Notes: a model not told the origin generated them from the sequence alone. A stretch of DNA of 19,992 bases from JAQGMO01 sp050954505 (GCA_050954505.1 JBPBPY010000182.1:1-19992); one strand, 5' to 3'; shown: positions 6,573 to 14,948, numbered from the stretch's first letter. Program-made: numbers and translations.

Positions 6573-7463
6573 ATGAAAACGCCAGCCCATCCTCTCCCCC
6601 TGCATTGGCGCGCACGATTGCGCGCACAATGCCGCCCCATGTCGGCGACCATCGTTGCCGCCATGTTCGGCATGTCCGTCTGTGCCAGCACTTTGGCTGA
6701 ACCAGCTGCCTTGGCAGCGTCCGAAGCGGGGTCAACGCAAGCCGGTCCGCCTCCCGCATCTGCATCGAACAACGCCGTCAATGGCGCTGTGCAGGGTGGC
6801 ACTGACCAACGCGCAGTGGATGGCGCCGCTCATGTAACCGGCAATGGCTCAGGCAGCGCAACGGGCGCCGCAAACACCACGCGCAACACCATTACCATCA
6901 CCAGCAGTGACCCGCGCAGCAAGAAACCGCTGGCGCCGCCCACCAGGCCAGTTCAGCCAGCGCAAGCGAACGTCGCCACCCCAGGTGCTGCAGCGCCACC
7001 TGTGCCGGCTGCGGCCTCGACGGTATACCGCCAGGTCCTGCCCAATGGCGGCACAGTCTATTCGGACCAGCCGCTAAAAGGCGCCAAGGTCGAAAAAGCC
7101 TTGACGATTGCGCCGCTCATCAAGGGCAATGGCTGGACTACCGACACCAGTACCGTGCCCGGGAACGCCTATGGCGAACCCATGCCGATCCGGCGCCGCA
7201 GCAATAACAGCGAACCTGGCGCCCAGCGTACCCGCGAAGATGCCCAGGCAGATGTCATGCGAGCGGAAATGCTGCTGGAAGATGCCAAACGCCGTCTGTC
7301 CAGTGGGGAAGAACCGCTGCCGGGCGAGCGCACTGGCACCGTATCGGGCAAGTCGCGCCTGAATCAGCAATATCAGGCGCGCCAGGAATCGCTCGAGCGT
7401 GATGTCGATCGCGCCGAGTCGAATCTGCAGCAAGCCATTACCGAGCGCAACAACATTCGCTGA
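6573..7463 (+). CDS. Secreted DUF4124-like protein with Pro/Ala-rich linker and C-terminal coiled-coil
   Basis: 296 aa. The N-terminus has a long basic region (MKTPAHPLPLHWRARLRAQ) and then a hydrophobic core ending in VCASTLA before EPA, which fits a Sec signal peptide cleaved near residue 42. Residues about 45-145 are low-complexity Ala/Gly/Thr/Pro, probably a flexible linker. YRQVLPNGGTVYSDQPLKGA (about 151-170) matches the DUF4124 pattern (Y-x-x-V-x-x-x-G-x-x-x-Y-S-D-x-P), a small beta domain of envelope proteins. The C-terminal third (about 220-296) is charged and helical (EDAQADVMRAEMLLEDAKRR and RQESLERDVDRAESNLQQA), likely coiled-coil. No clear Shine-Dalgarno precedes the ATG; an in-frame ATG at 6639 is a possible alternative start. 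It probably acts in the periplasm. Its function is unknown. Confidence 0.75.
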   Translation: MKTPAHPLPLHWRARLRAQCRPMSATIVAAMFGMSVCASTLAEPAALAASEAGSTQAGPPPASASNNAVNGAVQGGTDQRAVDGAAHVTGNGSGSATGAANTTRNTITITSSDPRSKKPLAPPTRPVQPAQANVATPGAAAPPVPAAASTVYRQVLPNGGTVYSDQPLKGAKVEKALTIAPLIKGNGWTTDTSTVPGNAYGEPMPIRRRSNNSEPGAQRTREDAQADVMRAEMLLEDAKRRLSSGEEPLPGERTGTVSGKSRLNQQYQARQESLERDVDRAESNLQQAITERNNIR

Positions 7464-7484
7464 ACGCCTGGCCCCACCGGGCGT
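7464..7484. other. Hairpin immediately after the DUF4124-like gene
   Basis: ACGCCTGG (7464-7471) pairs with CCGGGCGT (7477-7484), with one G-U pair and a 5-nt loop, starting at the base after the stop codon. It lacks a T-run. It sits in the 136-bp gap between convergent genes and may take part in transcription ending. Confidence 0.4.
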
Positions 7485-7599
7485 GCGCAGCGCCGGGCAT
7501 TGCCCAGGTGCTGCTGGCTTCTCGCCAAATCAACAGTGCGGCAGCTGCAGACCGGGCGTGTTGCGCGTCTTGCTCCTTGCACTGGTCTGCGCCCTGTTC

Positions 7600-8385
7600 C
7601 TACTCGAATGCGTACACATCCATTGCCAGCACTCCGTATTCGACGCTGGTATGCAAACGCCTGGCCGCGGCATCGGCACCACCTGCACCCAAGGCAACAA
7701 ACAGTGGCATGAGATGCTCGTCGGTTGGATGATTGCGTAGCGCATGCGGCGCCTGCCGACGGTAATCGAGCAATGCGTCGTGGTCGCCGGCGTCGAGCTT
7801 TGCATGCATCCACGCTGAGAACTCGCTGACCCAGGCGGGTGCGGCACTGTCGATGGGGCCACCGCGAAATTCATGGAGGTTGTGCGTCATCGAGCCGGAG
7901 CCGATGACAAGCACATTTTGCCCTCGTAACGACGCCAGTGCGCGCCCCAGCCGTTCATGTTCGGCTGCACTGCCACCGCGCAGCAGCGAAACCTGAAATA
8001 CCGGGATGTCGGCGTTTGGGTACATCAGCCGCAGCGGCACCCATGCCCCATGATCAAGGCCGCGATCGGTACTGCGCCGTACCGCAAAGCCAGCTTGTTC
8101 CAGCAGCGTGGCAGTGTGTTCGGCCAACACGGGTGCCCCGGGAGCGGGATATTCAATCTCGAACAGCACTTGCGGAAAACCGCCGAAATCATGAATCGTG
8201 GCCGGCGTGCCGGCCAGGCTTACTGCAGGACCACCGGCAGTTTCCCAATGCGCGGAGACCATGACCACAGCGCCGGGAGTGGCCAGGGTTTTGCCCAATT
8301 GTTCCAGATAACGGCGCGCCGGGCTATCGGTCACGGCCAGCATGGGCGATCCGTGGGAAATGAATAAAACCGGCTGGGTGGTCAT
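7600..8385 (-). CDS. LigB-superfamily ring-opening dioxygenase (4,5-DOPA extradiol dioxygenase-like, YgiD family)
   Basis: 261 aa from the ATG at 8385, preceded by AGGAG with 7-base spacing; upstream in-frame starts lack this. The length matches E. coli YgiD (about 262 aa). The protein opens TTQPVLFISHGSPMLAV; H11 (SHGSP), H46 (SAHWE) and H224 (PTDEHLMPL) fit the metal ligands of the class III extradiol fold. TDRGLDHGAWVPLRLMYP (about 106-123) and VLVIGSGSMTHNLHEF (about 170-185) are also conserved family blocks. Such enzymes use a divalent metal and O2 to cleave catechol-type substrates; YgiD homologues act on DOPA, but the natural substrate here is unknown. It is divergent from a LysR gene 130 bp away, a common pairing suggesting that LysR controls it (inference). 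Confidence 0.88.
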   Translation of the reverse strand: MTTQPVLFISHGSPMLAVTDSPARRYLEQLGKTLATPGAVVMVSAHWETAGGPAVSLAGTPATIHDFGGFPQVLFEIEYPAPGAPVLAEHTATLLEQAGFAVRRSTDRGLDHGAWVPLRLMYPNADIPVFQVSLLRGGSAAEHERLGRALASLRGQNVLVIGSGSMTHNLHEFRGGPIDSAAPAWVSEFSAWMHAKLDAGDHDALLDYRRQAPHALRNHPTDEHLMPLFVALGAGGADAAARRLHTSVEYGVLAMDVYAFE

Positions 8386-8515
8386 CGAACACTCCTGGTG
8401 GATAGATGGCATTGCTGCGTTCCGATACGCTGGTGCCACTATATCCGTCTTGATAACCGGGATAAACATGCATTAACATGACATTTTGTTTTGCCTTTCG
8501 TAACAGTGACAGTAT
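8386..8515. promoter_or_regulatory. Divergent control region, dioxygenase / LysR
   Basis: A 130-bp spacer between the dioxygenase gene (minus) and the LysR gene (plus). It carries weak dyad symmetry (ATCC at 8443-8446 facing GGAT at 8460-8463) and CATG repeats at 8467-8480. Divergent LysR genes usually bind such a spacer, but I see no sharp T-N11-A palindrome, so no operator is claimed. Confidence 0.4.
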
Positions 8516-9412
8516 ATGGATAAATTTCGTGAAATGCTGTCTTTCGTCGCCGTCGTCGATGCCGGCAGTTTTGTCGGCGCCGCCACGGCGCTGTCCACGT
8601 CCAAGGCGGCGGTGTCACGCCATGTCGCCGACCTCGAACAGCGCCTGGGCGTACGGCTGCTGCATCGGACCACGCGCAAGCTTTCGCTGACTGACGATGG
8701 CCAGGCTTTTCATCACTACTGCAGCGACATCCTGGCTTCGATCAACGAGGCAGAGACTGAAATCAGTTCGCACAGTGCGCAAGCCAGTGGATTGCTGCGC
8801 ATCAGTGCGCCGGTCACCTTTGGCAACCTGCATCTGGCAACCTTGTGGGCGCAGTTCCTGGACCAGCACCGCCAGATCACGCTCGACATTGCGCTGTCCG
8901 ACCAGGAGGTTGACCTGGTGCGCGACAACATCGACCTGGCAATCCGCATTTCACGCGCACCGCATCCTACCTTGATCGGACGCCAGCTGGCCAGCACCAC
9001 CCTGGTGCTATGCGCTTCGCCGGCGTATCTTGCAAGGCGCGGCACACCACGGCAGCCGTCCGACCTGCTGGAGCATGACATCATTTCCTACAGCTACTGG
9101 TCACAGGGCGATGAATGGAAATTCGAGGGACCGCAGGGCATGGCAACGGTCAAGACCCGCCCCCGTCTGCGCGCCAACAGTGGCGACACCTGCCGGGCAG
9201 CGGCACTGCAGCACCAGGGGGTGATCCTGCAGCCGTCGTTCATAGTCGGACCGGACCTGCACAACGGCAGCCTGGTGCGGCTGATGCCGGACTATCGGGT
9301 GCCCGGGCTGGGTATCCATGCGGTATATACCTCGCGCAAACACCTGCCGCTGAAACTGCGTTACCTGATCGATTTCCTGGTCGCTGCATTTCGCCACCCG
9401 CCCTGGGATTGA
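8516..9412 (+). CDS. LysR-family transcriptional regulator (divergent from dioxygenase)
   Basis: 298 aa, the normal LTTR length. The N-terminal winged HTH (about 1-60) reads MDKFREMLSFVAVVDAGSF, then TALSTSKAAVSRHVADLEQ and RLGVRLLHRTTRKLSLTDDG, the PF00126 pattern. From about residue 90 the substrate-binding domain follows (GLLRISAPVTFGNLHLATL, DIALSDQEVDLVRDNIDLAI, LVLCASPAYLARRGTPRQP). These phrases are typical of the large AaeR/DsdC-like LTTR group. The start is supported by the conserved N-terminus rather than by a strong ribosome site. It presumably controls the divergent dioxygenase gene and itself. The co-inducer is unknown. Confidence 0.9.
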   Translation: MDKFREMLSFVAVVDAGSFVGAATALSTSKAAVSRHVADLEQRLGVRLLHRTTRKLSLTDDGQAFHHYCSDILASINEAETEISSHSAQASGLLRISAPVTFGNLHLATLWAQFLDQHRQITLDIALSDQEVDLVRDNIDLAIRISRAPHPTLIGRQLASTTLVLCASPAYLARRGTPRQPSDLLEHDIISYSYWSQGDEWKFEGPQGMATVKTRPRLRANSGDTCRAAALQHQGVILQPSFIVGPDLHNGSLVRLMPDYRVPGLGIHAVYTSRKHLPLKLRYLIDFLVAAFRHPPWD

Positions 9413-9514
9413 ATCAATTCGGGCACAGGCAGATCTGCGTAGTGTGCAGCGATTCTCGATATACTTGCCCTCGGGACGTTGCCTTTGTCTGACGCCCTTG
9501 TCAATTGGAGAACC

Positions 9515-10619
9515 ATGGATATTGGTGGAACGAACAAGCTGCAGTGGCATCGATCTGTTGCCCCCCTGATAGCCGGGACGTCTTTTTCAGGCAGGTTGAT
9601 GGCGATGCTGCCAGCAACGCTGTCTGCATGTCTTGCAGCGGCCCTGCTTGCGGGCTGCGTGGCACCGAGCACGCGCATGACCAAGCCGGAAGAATTTGCC
9701 GACACCGATATGCACTCGCATACCATTTGCAGGCAGCACCGCCATGGCATGTGAGGCCGCGCGCCGCGCCCTGCTCAGTCAGGGTTATGTGATCAGTGAA
9801 AACAAGGAAACACTGGTGCGCGGGCTGAAGAATTTCCAGCCCGACAGCGATATCCATGTTCAGATCGAATTCAATGTGGTTTGTGCCGCCGACGGCAAGG
9901 GCAGCAACAGCACCACAACCTTTGCCAATGCCGTGCGGGACCGCTATTCGCTGAAAAAGAGCAGTACCTCGGCCAGCGTTGGCGTGAGTGTGCTCGGTTC
10001 GCTGTCACTGCCATTCGGTTTCAACGATGACGCCATGGTCAAGGTTGCCAGTGAAACCATCGACAGCAAACGTTTCTATGAACAGTTTTTTACCTTGGTG
10101 GAGCGCTATTTCGACGATACCACCACGGTGCCGGATACCGACGCACCCGAGCCCATTGCCAATGCGAGCAAACCGGTTGCCGCAGCAGGCCAGGCAGTGC
10201 TGCCGGCACCGGCAGCATCAGCGGTGTCATCAGCGGTGTCAACCCCGGCGTCGTCGCTGACAGCCTCGCCCGTGCCAGCCATTGTCGCGCCGCAGCTGGC
10301 GCCGATTGTTTCGCCCGCTGCTGTACCAGCTGCGGTGGCGCCCTCGGCTGCCACCGGCAATGGCGCGGCAACCGGCAATGCAGCGCCGGCGTCCGGCGCC
10401 ACCATGTCCACTGCTGCGCCGGCAGCAGCGTCCCCATCCACACCGCCGACTGTTGCGCCAGCGGCAGCTGCGCCGGCGGCAGCATCGCCCTCTGCAACGC
10501 CGACTGCACCGGCAACCGCACCGGCAATTACCCCAGCAAGTGCGCCAGCGGCCCCTGCGGAGCCTGCACCCCAGCCGGCGCCGTCCACAGCCAGCCCCGT
10601 CATGGGCCAGGGCGGATGA
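9515..10619 (+). pseudogene. DUF2242-family lipoprotein, apparently frameshifted near 9725
   Basis: Two overlapping frames make one recognisable protein. The first starts at the ATG at 9515 (GGAG 4 bases upstream) and encodes a signal sequence with lipobox LLAGC (Cys48) and KPEEFADTDMHSHT; it then reads ICRQHRHGM and stops at 9754. The second frame picks up at 9726 with FAGSTAMACEAARRALLSQG, the DUF2242 core, then NFQPDSDIHVQIEFNVVCA and SASVGVSVLGSLSLPFGF. Removing one base near 9725 joins them into a 367-aa outer-membrane lipoprotein. From about 10170 onward the protein is an Ala/Pro/Ser-rich low-complexity tail. The cause may be a true frameshift or a sequencing error. If the second frame is translated alone (ATG 9696 or 9744), the product lacks the export signal. 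Function unknown. The stop overlaps the GNAT start (ATGA). Confidence 0.7.
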
Positions 10620-11125
10620 CCGCCGCCGGCGCCACGAGTACATTGGGCAAGATCACCGTTCGCCGCTACCGTGCCGGCGACCGGCGCGCCGTGCTGGCGG
10701 CTTTTCGCTCCAACGTACCGGACTTTTTCCCGGCGTCCGAGCAAAGCTGGCTGCGCGCCTGCCTCGATGAACCCGACGGCCCGCTGTTCGTGGTTCTGGA
10801 ACAGGGCGAAGTGGTGGGTTTTGGCGGCTATGAACTATCGCCTTTCTATGACCTGGCCACGCTGGTCTTCGGCCTGGTGCGCAAGGACCGCCATGGCACC
10901 GGCCTGGGCAAGCTGCTGCTGCATTACCGGCTGCGCCACATGGCCAGGCAAAAACTGCGGCCCCGTTACGTGACGGTTGATACCCATGCCCACACGGCAG
11001 GGTTTTTCAAGCGCTGCGGTTTCGAGCAAATCACCTATTGGCCAGGTGGCTACCGTTCAGGGATGGACCGTGTCGATCTGCGTTTCGAACTCACCGATGC
11101 AGCCCTGGCGGCACTGGGCAATTAA
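10616..11125 (+). CDS. GNAT-family N-acetyltransferase
   Basis: 169 aa. KITVRRYRAGDRRAVLAAFR (about 12-31) is the N-terminal GNAT strand and helix. LFVVLEQGEVVGFGGYEL (about 57-74) gives the central strands. GLVRKDRHGTGLGKLLLHYR (about 86-105) contains the acetyl-CoA pyrophosphate-binding R-x-x-G-x-G loop. YVTVDTHAHTAGFFKRCGFE (about 118-137) is motif B, with the usual A-x-x-F-y-x-x-x-G-F. It transfers an acetyl group from acetyl-CoA to an amine; the acceptor is unknown. Its ATG overlaps the stop of the DUF2242 gene by 4 bases, so the two are probably translationally coupled. That link could matter if the upstream gene is frameshifted. Confidence 0.88.
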   Translation: MTAAGATSTLGKITVRRYRAGDRRAVLAAFRSNVPDFFPASEQSWLRACLDEPDGPLFVVLEQGEVVGFGGYELSPFYDLATLVFGLVRKDRHGTGLGKLLLHYRLRHMARQKLRPRYVTVDTHAHTAGFFKRCGFEQITYWPGGYRSGMDRVDLRFELTDAALAALGN

Positions 11126-11141
11126 ATACCGTGCACCGACC

Positions 11142-11155
11142 GCCGGCTAGCCGGC
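11142..11155. repeat. Perfect 14-bp palindrome between convergent genes
   Basis: GCCGGCTAGCCGGC reads the same on both strands and fills most of the 41-bp spacer between the GNAT stop (11125, +) and the aldo/keto reductase stop (11167, -). It can form a 5-bp GC hairpin with a CTAG loop on either transcript. No T-run follows, so it is a weak bidirectional terminator at best. Confidence 0.5.
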
Positions 11156-11166
11156 AACAATCCGCC

Positions 11167-12162
11167 TCAAATGCCGATGGCGTCGGCGTGACGTGCCCAG
11201 AATGCCTGATCGGGCAGCGGGCCCAGGGCAGCCTCGGCATTTTGCGCCATGTGCTCGGCACGTGCGGTACCGGGAATGGCACAGGTGGTGGCGGGATGGC
11301 TGAGGACGAACTTCAGCAACACCTGCGCCCAGCTGGCTGCGCCAATCTCGGCCGCCCAGGGCGGCAATGGCCGCTCATGCAGGCGACGCAACAGGTTGCC
11401 GCCGCCAAAGGGCGTATTCACCAGCACGGCCATGCCGCGCTCGCGCGCCAGCGGCAAGATGCGTCGTTCGGCTTCGCGGTCATTGATGGCGTAGTTGATC
11501 TGGATGAAGTCCAGCGCTTCGGCGCGCATGACTGCTTCCAGTTCTGCATACGCGCTGGCAGTGTAGTGGGTCACTCCAATGTAGCGGATGCGCCCCTGTG
11601 CCTTCCAGTCACGCAGGGTCTTCAGATGGGTGCGCCAGTCGAGCAGATTATGGATCTGCATCAGGTCAACCTGGCTGCATTGCAGGCGGCGCATCGACTC
11701 TTCCATCTGCCGTATGCCGGCTTCACGCCCGCTGGTCCAGACCTTGGTGGCGACGAAGGCCTGCGCGCGACTGCCCGCGGCCGCCAGCAAGGCGCCAGTG
11801 ACTTCCTCGGCACGGCCATACATGGGCGAGCTGTCGAGCACCGAACCCCCAGCGGCATACAAGGCCGCCAGCACTGCCGGCAAGCCCTGGTACCGGGGCG
11901 ACCCCATCGGGACATCGAATCCGACATAGGTGCCGCAACCGATCACCGGAAGCATTTCCCGGCTTGAAGGAATGGGCCGCTTCGGCATCGCGCCTGAAAA
12001 ATGGGCAATCTGGTTGTTCATGGCCGCTTTCGACGCTGAAGAAGAGGGTTGCATGGCCCGGGCCGGTGCCAGCAGGACGCCGGCAAGCGCGCCGGCGGCA
12101 AGACGCAGGAATTGCGCGCGGTCCATGCGTAGTGCAGGGGTCTTCCAGGGTTTGTCGATCAT
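11167..12162 (-). CDS. Aldo/keto reductase with N-terminal signal-like segment
   Basis: 331 aa from the ATG at 12162 (GGGAG, 6-base spacing). The AKR (beta/alpha)8 barrel occupies about 70-320. The catalytic tetrad is visible: D110 and Y115 (SVLDSSPMYGRAEE), K140 (FVATKVW), H171 (DLMQIHNLLDW). IPGTARAEHMAQNAEA near the C-terminus is the NADPH-binding block. Residues 14-37, DRAQFLRLAAGALAGVLLAP, form an export-like hydrophobic segment resembling a Tat signal with one arginine (D-R-A-Q-F-L) instead of two, so the protein may be exported or membrane-tethered. It would reduce aldehydes or ketones; the substrate is unknown. It is the last gene of the VOC-pxpBCA run, 48 bp behind pxpA, and may be co-transcribed. 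Confidence 0.88.
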   Translation of the reverse strand: MIDKPWKTPALRMDRAQFLRLAAGALAGVLLAPARAMQPSSSASKAAMNNQIAHFSGAMPKRPIPSSREMLPVIGCGTYVGFDVPMGSPRYQGLPAVLAALYAAGGSVLDSSPMYGRAEEVTGALLAAAGSRAQAFVATKVWTSGREAGIRQMEESMRRLQCSQVDLMQIHNLLDWRTHLKTLRDWKAQGRIRYIGVTHYTASAYAELEAVMRAEALDFIQINYAINDREAERRILPLARERGMAVLVNTPFGGGNLLRRLHERPLPPWAAEIGAASWAQVLLKFVLSHPATTCAIPGTARAEHMAQNAEAALGPLPDQAFWARHADAIGI

Positions 12163-12210
12163 TGCTGCTCCCGCACCACAGCAGTGTTGGCGCCGACGCG
12201 GCGCACCGGC

Positions 12211-13029
12211 CTACAACAGGGGGAAAATCGAATCGGCTTGTGCCTCGCTGTCGGCACCATCGGCGCTGTGGCGTGCCGATACAGTGATGCCGGCCTCCTC
12301 GAGCCGGTGCCGAATCAGCGTTGCAAATGCCACTGCCTGCTCGCCATCGCCATGCAGGCACACGGTGCCGGCGTGCACGGCGAGCGCCTCGCCACTGACG
12401 GCCAGCACTTCATTTTCCCGCACCATGGAGAGCACTTGTTCAACGGCCTGCTCTTCATTGTCGATCAGGGCGCCGGCGGTACCGCGCTTGACCAGGCTGC
12501 CATCGGCTTGATAACCGCGATCGGCAAACACTTCTTCCACGGCGGTCATGCCGGCACGCCGGGCAGCATGAATGAGTTCGCTGCCGGCCAGCCCGAAGAC
12601 GGCCAGTTGCGGGTCGATGTCGCGGATCGCCGAAACGATGACCTCGGCCAGGGCAGCGTCGCGTGCGGCCATGTTGTAAAGCGCGCCGTGCGGTTTCACA
12701 TGTGCCAGTCTCGCGCCCTGGGCAGCGGCAATTGCTGCCAGCGCGCCAATCTGATACAGCATGCCGGTGTGGATTTCCTGCAGCGGCACCTCCATATCGG
12801 TGCGGCCAAAATTCTCGCGATCGAAAAAACTGGGATGAGCGCCAATGGCGACATCGTGGCGCAAGGCCCAGCGCACGCAATTGGCCATCAATGCCGGGCT
12901 GCCGGCATGCCAGCCACAGGCGATATTGGCTGAACTGATGAGGCCCATCAAGGCTTCGTCAGGGCCTCCATCGACTTCGCCGACATCGGCATTGAGATCG
13001 ACATGGAATGTCCGGTTTGCTTTTGCCAT
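12211..13029 (-). CDS. pxpA: 5-oxoprolinase subunit A (LamB/YcsF family)
   Basis: 272 aa from the ATG at 13029, which has GGAG with 7-base spacing; the frame extends further upstream but without family-like sequence. FHVDLNADVGEVDG is the family start. SSANIACGWHAGSPALM, AIGAHPSFFDRENFGR, HVKPHGALYNMA, VFADRGYQADGSLVKRG and TVCLHGDGEQAVAFA all match E. coli PxpA closely. PxpA works with PxpB and PxpC to open 5-oxoproline to glutamate at the cost of ATP in the cytoplasm. A C-terminal extension of about 20 residues (SADGADSEAQADSIFPLL) goes beyond the usual 245-250 aa. A 148-bp gap separates it from pxpC upstream, wider than other gaps in the operon, so a secondary promoter is possible. Confidence 0.93.
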   Translation of the reverse strand: MAKANRTFHVDLNADVGEVDGGPDEALMGLISSANIACGWHAGSPALMANCVRWALRHDVAIGAHPSFFDRENFGRTDMEVPLQEIHTGMLYQIGALAAIAAAQGARLAHVKPHGALYNMAARDAALAEVIVSAIRDIDPQLAVFGLAGSELIHAARRAGMTAVEEVFADRGYQADGSLVKRGTAGALIDNEEQAVEQVLSMVRENEVLAVSGEALAVHAGTVCLHGDGEQAVAFATLIRHRLEEAGITVSARHSADGADSEAQADSIFPLL

Positions 13030-13177
13030 GCATTTCTCCGTATTCAATCGAGCGCACAGGCGGGCCGGCTTTGACAGGCCGCTGCGCATATTGTTTTCAT
13101 TACGGATGATTTTGCCACGTTCACCGGCCAAGGGTCCAATTCCTGCTTGCCGCTCGCTGCGCGCCACGCAAATGCAC

Positions 13178-14179
13178 TCATTCCGACCCGCGCCGACGCT
13201 GCATCGCGGCCAGGATGGCGTCCATGTCTTCCTCGCGGCGCAGCGCGAGCTGCTGTGCCAGCTGCAGCGGGATCAATTCGAAACGGATGGTTTCGCCAGG
13301 CAGCATCTGCGCCAGCATGGGCAAATCGACGCTGGCAACCTGGGCAATCTTTGGATACCCACCCGTGGTGCCACGGTCGGCCATCAAGATGATGGGGGCG
13401 CCATCGGGCGGCACCTGGATGGTACCGAAGGCCACGGCCTCGGAAATCATTTCCCGTACCTGTTCGAGCGCCAGCGGCGCGCCGGCAAGGCGGTAACCCA
13501 TGCGGTCGGATTGCGGGGTGATCTGAAATGCGGTCGAGAGCAGGTGCAGATGCGCCTGTTGCGCAAACAGCTGCCAATGCCGGCCTTGCAGAATGCGCAC
13601 GGTCTGACTGGTTGCCATTGTGGTGGATTGCGCAACCATCCAGCGCGGAGCGGCAAACGCTGCATTTTCCCGACTGAGTTGCCGGCCCAGGCCGGGATAG
13701 AATTGCGCGGCGTCGTCACTGCCGCCATGCAGCACATCGGCTTTCTTCAACGCCCGCCCCAGGTAGCCGCCAAAGCCGCCACGCAAGTCCGTGCTCTTGC
13801 TTGCCATCACAGCCGGGCAATCGAAGCCGCCGCGGATGGCCAGATAGGCACGCGCCCCGGTACGGCGTTGACCGAACGCCAGCTGCGTGCCAGCGCGCAG
13901 CAGCACCGGGCGGCCTTGCGGCACGGCCAGGCCATTGATGCTGGGCGCCAGGTCGGCGCCGCAAATTGCCAGCAACGTGGTTGCATGGAACTGCAGCACC
14001 GGACCCAGCACCGTGCATTCAAGCGTTGCCTCATCGGCTGCATTGCCCACCAGGGCGTTGGCTTGCCGATGCGCGGTTTCGTCCATGACGCCGCCGGCAC
14101 TGACGCCAAACCGCTGGTAGCCGGTGCGTCCCAGGTCCTGCAGCGTGCTGAGCATGCCCGGTTTGATGACGCCAATCAT
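13178..14179 (-). CDS. pxpC: 5-oxoprolinase subunit C (biotin-dependent carboxyltransferase-like)
   Basis: 333 aa from the ATG at 14179, which overlaps the pxpB stop as ATGA; an in-frame ATG three codons earlier (14188) is also possible. MIGVIKPGMLSTLQDLGRTG is the canonical PxpC start. GVMDETAHRQANALVGNAAD, GARAYLAIRGGFDCPAVMAS and the late block DRMGYRLAGAPLALE with GAPIILMADRGTTGGYPKIA match the carboxyltransferase subdomain shared with urea amidolyase and KipA. With PxpB it forms the catalytic partner of PxpA for ATP-dependent 5-oxoproline hydrolysis. The gene is intact with no missing conserved blocks that I can see. Confidence 0.93.
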   Translation of the reverse strand: MIGVIKPGMLSTLQDLGRTGYQRFGVSAGGVMDETAHRQANALVGNAADEATLECTVLGPVLQFHATTLLAICGADLAPSINGLAVPQGRPVLLRAGTQLAFGQRRTGARAYLAIRGGFDCPAVMASKSTDLRGGFGGYLGRALKKADVLHGGSDDAAQFYPGLGRQLSRENAAFAAPRWMVAQSTTMATSQTVRILQGRHWQLFAQQAHLHLLSTAFQITPQSDRMGYRLAGAPLALEQVREMISEAVAFGTIQVPPDGAPIILMADRGTTGGYPKIAQVASVDLPMLAQMLPGETIRFELIPLQLAQQLALRREEDMDAILAAMQRRRGSE

Positions 14180-14922
14180 GCGCTGCATGCCTTTTCCACG
14201 GCGCGCGGCTTGGCCTGCAGTGTGGCAAACATCTCGTGCGGCACTGCCACAAAGCGCAGTACATCACCAGGCATGAGCAGGCAGGGCGGTTCCATGCCAG
14301 CGTCGAACAACTGCAGTGGCGTGCGGCCGATCAGGTTCCAGCCGCCGGGCGAAGCAAGGGAATAAATCACGCTCTGGGCGTTGGCAATGGCGACCGATCC
14401 CTGTTCCACGCGCAGGCGCGGCGTTGCCCGGCGCGGCAGCATCAAGCGTTGATCGAGGCCGCCGATGTAGGGGTGGCCTGGCGCAAAACCAAGCATGTAG
14501 ACCGCATGGTCGCCACCGGTATGCAATGCGATGACCTCGTCTTCGCTCAGGGCACAACGTGTGGCCACCTCGGCCAGGTCCGGCCCGAACAAACCACCAT
14601 AGCAAACCGGAATCTCGACGATGCGGTCTTGCTGCTGGCGCTCTGGAATGCCTGCCAGCAGCAGCGCCTCGACATGGTCGCGCAGCTGTGCATAGGGCGT
14701 GGCGGCATGCGGCCCGCGCTCCATCTGCCCGGGATGGTAATGCAGCGCCAGTACGCAAAACGCTGGGACAACATCGTCCACGCCAGGTGGCATGTGCGCC
14801 AGCAAATGTGCGCACAGGTGATTGACCATGTCATTGACACGCCGCTCCACGCGGTGGCCGAACTCGACCAGCAGGCAGCGGTCGCCCATCGGCAGGATGC
14901 GCCAGGGTGGCTCTGTTGGCAT
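14176..14922 (-). CDS. pxpB: 5-oxoprolinase subunit B
   Basis: 248 aa, somewhat longer than E. coli PxpB (218 aa). WRILPMGDRCLLVEFGH (about 7-23) is the N-terminal strand region. IPVCYGGLFGPDLAEVATRC, VIALHTGGDHAVYMLGFAPG, HPYIGGLDQRLMLPRRATPR and YSLASPGGWNLIGRTPLQLF match the PxpB/KipI domain with its conserved G-F-x-P-G-x-P-Y and P-G-G-W motifs. It pairs with PxpC. The ATG at 14922 has only a weak purine stretch (ggaa), and the VOC gene ends 26 bp upstream, so it is probably read from the same transcript. The order pxpB-pxpC-pxpA matches many proteobacterial loci. Confidence 0.93.
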   Translation of the reverse strand: MPTEPPWRILPMGDRCLLVEFGHRVERRVNDMVNHLCAHLLAHMPPGVDDVVPAFCVLALHYHPGQMERGPHAATPYAQLRDHVEALLLAGIPERQQQDRIVEIPVCYGGLFGPDLAEVATRCALSEDEVIALHTGGDHAVYMLGFAPGHPYIGGLDQRLMLPRRATPRLRVEQGSVAIANAQSVIYSLASPGGWNLIGRTPLQLFDAGMEPPCLLMPGDVLRFVAVPHEMFATLQAKPRAVEKACSA

Positions 14923-14948
14923 GGGCGCTGGGTTCCAGTGTGTACTGC

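Noticed and set aside
6044..6802. A 252-codon minus-strand frame across the FNR gene end and the inverted repeat
   Set aside because: Most of it overlaps two plus-strand genes, and its product resembles no family; the inverted repeat better explains the spacer part.
10106..10744. A Gly/Ala-rich 212-codon minus-strand frame
   Set aside because: It is the complement of the Ala/Pro-rich tail of the DUF2242 protein; low-complexity DNA gives long frames on both strands.
12845..14365. A 506-codon plus-strand open frame opposite pxpA/pxpC/pxpB
   Set aside because: It mirrors the 5-oxoprolinase genes, which match their families along their whole length; the plus-strand product has no family features.
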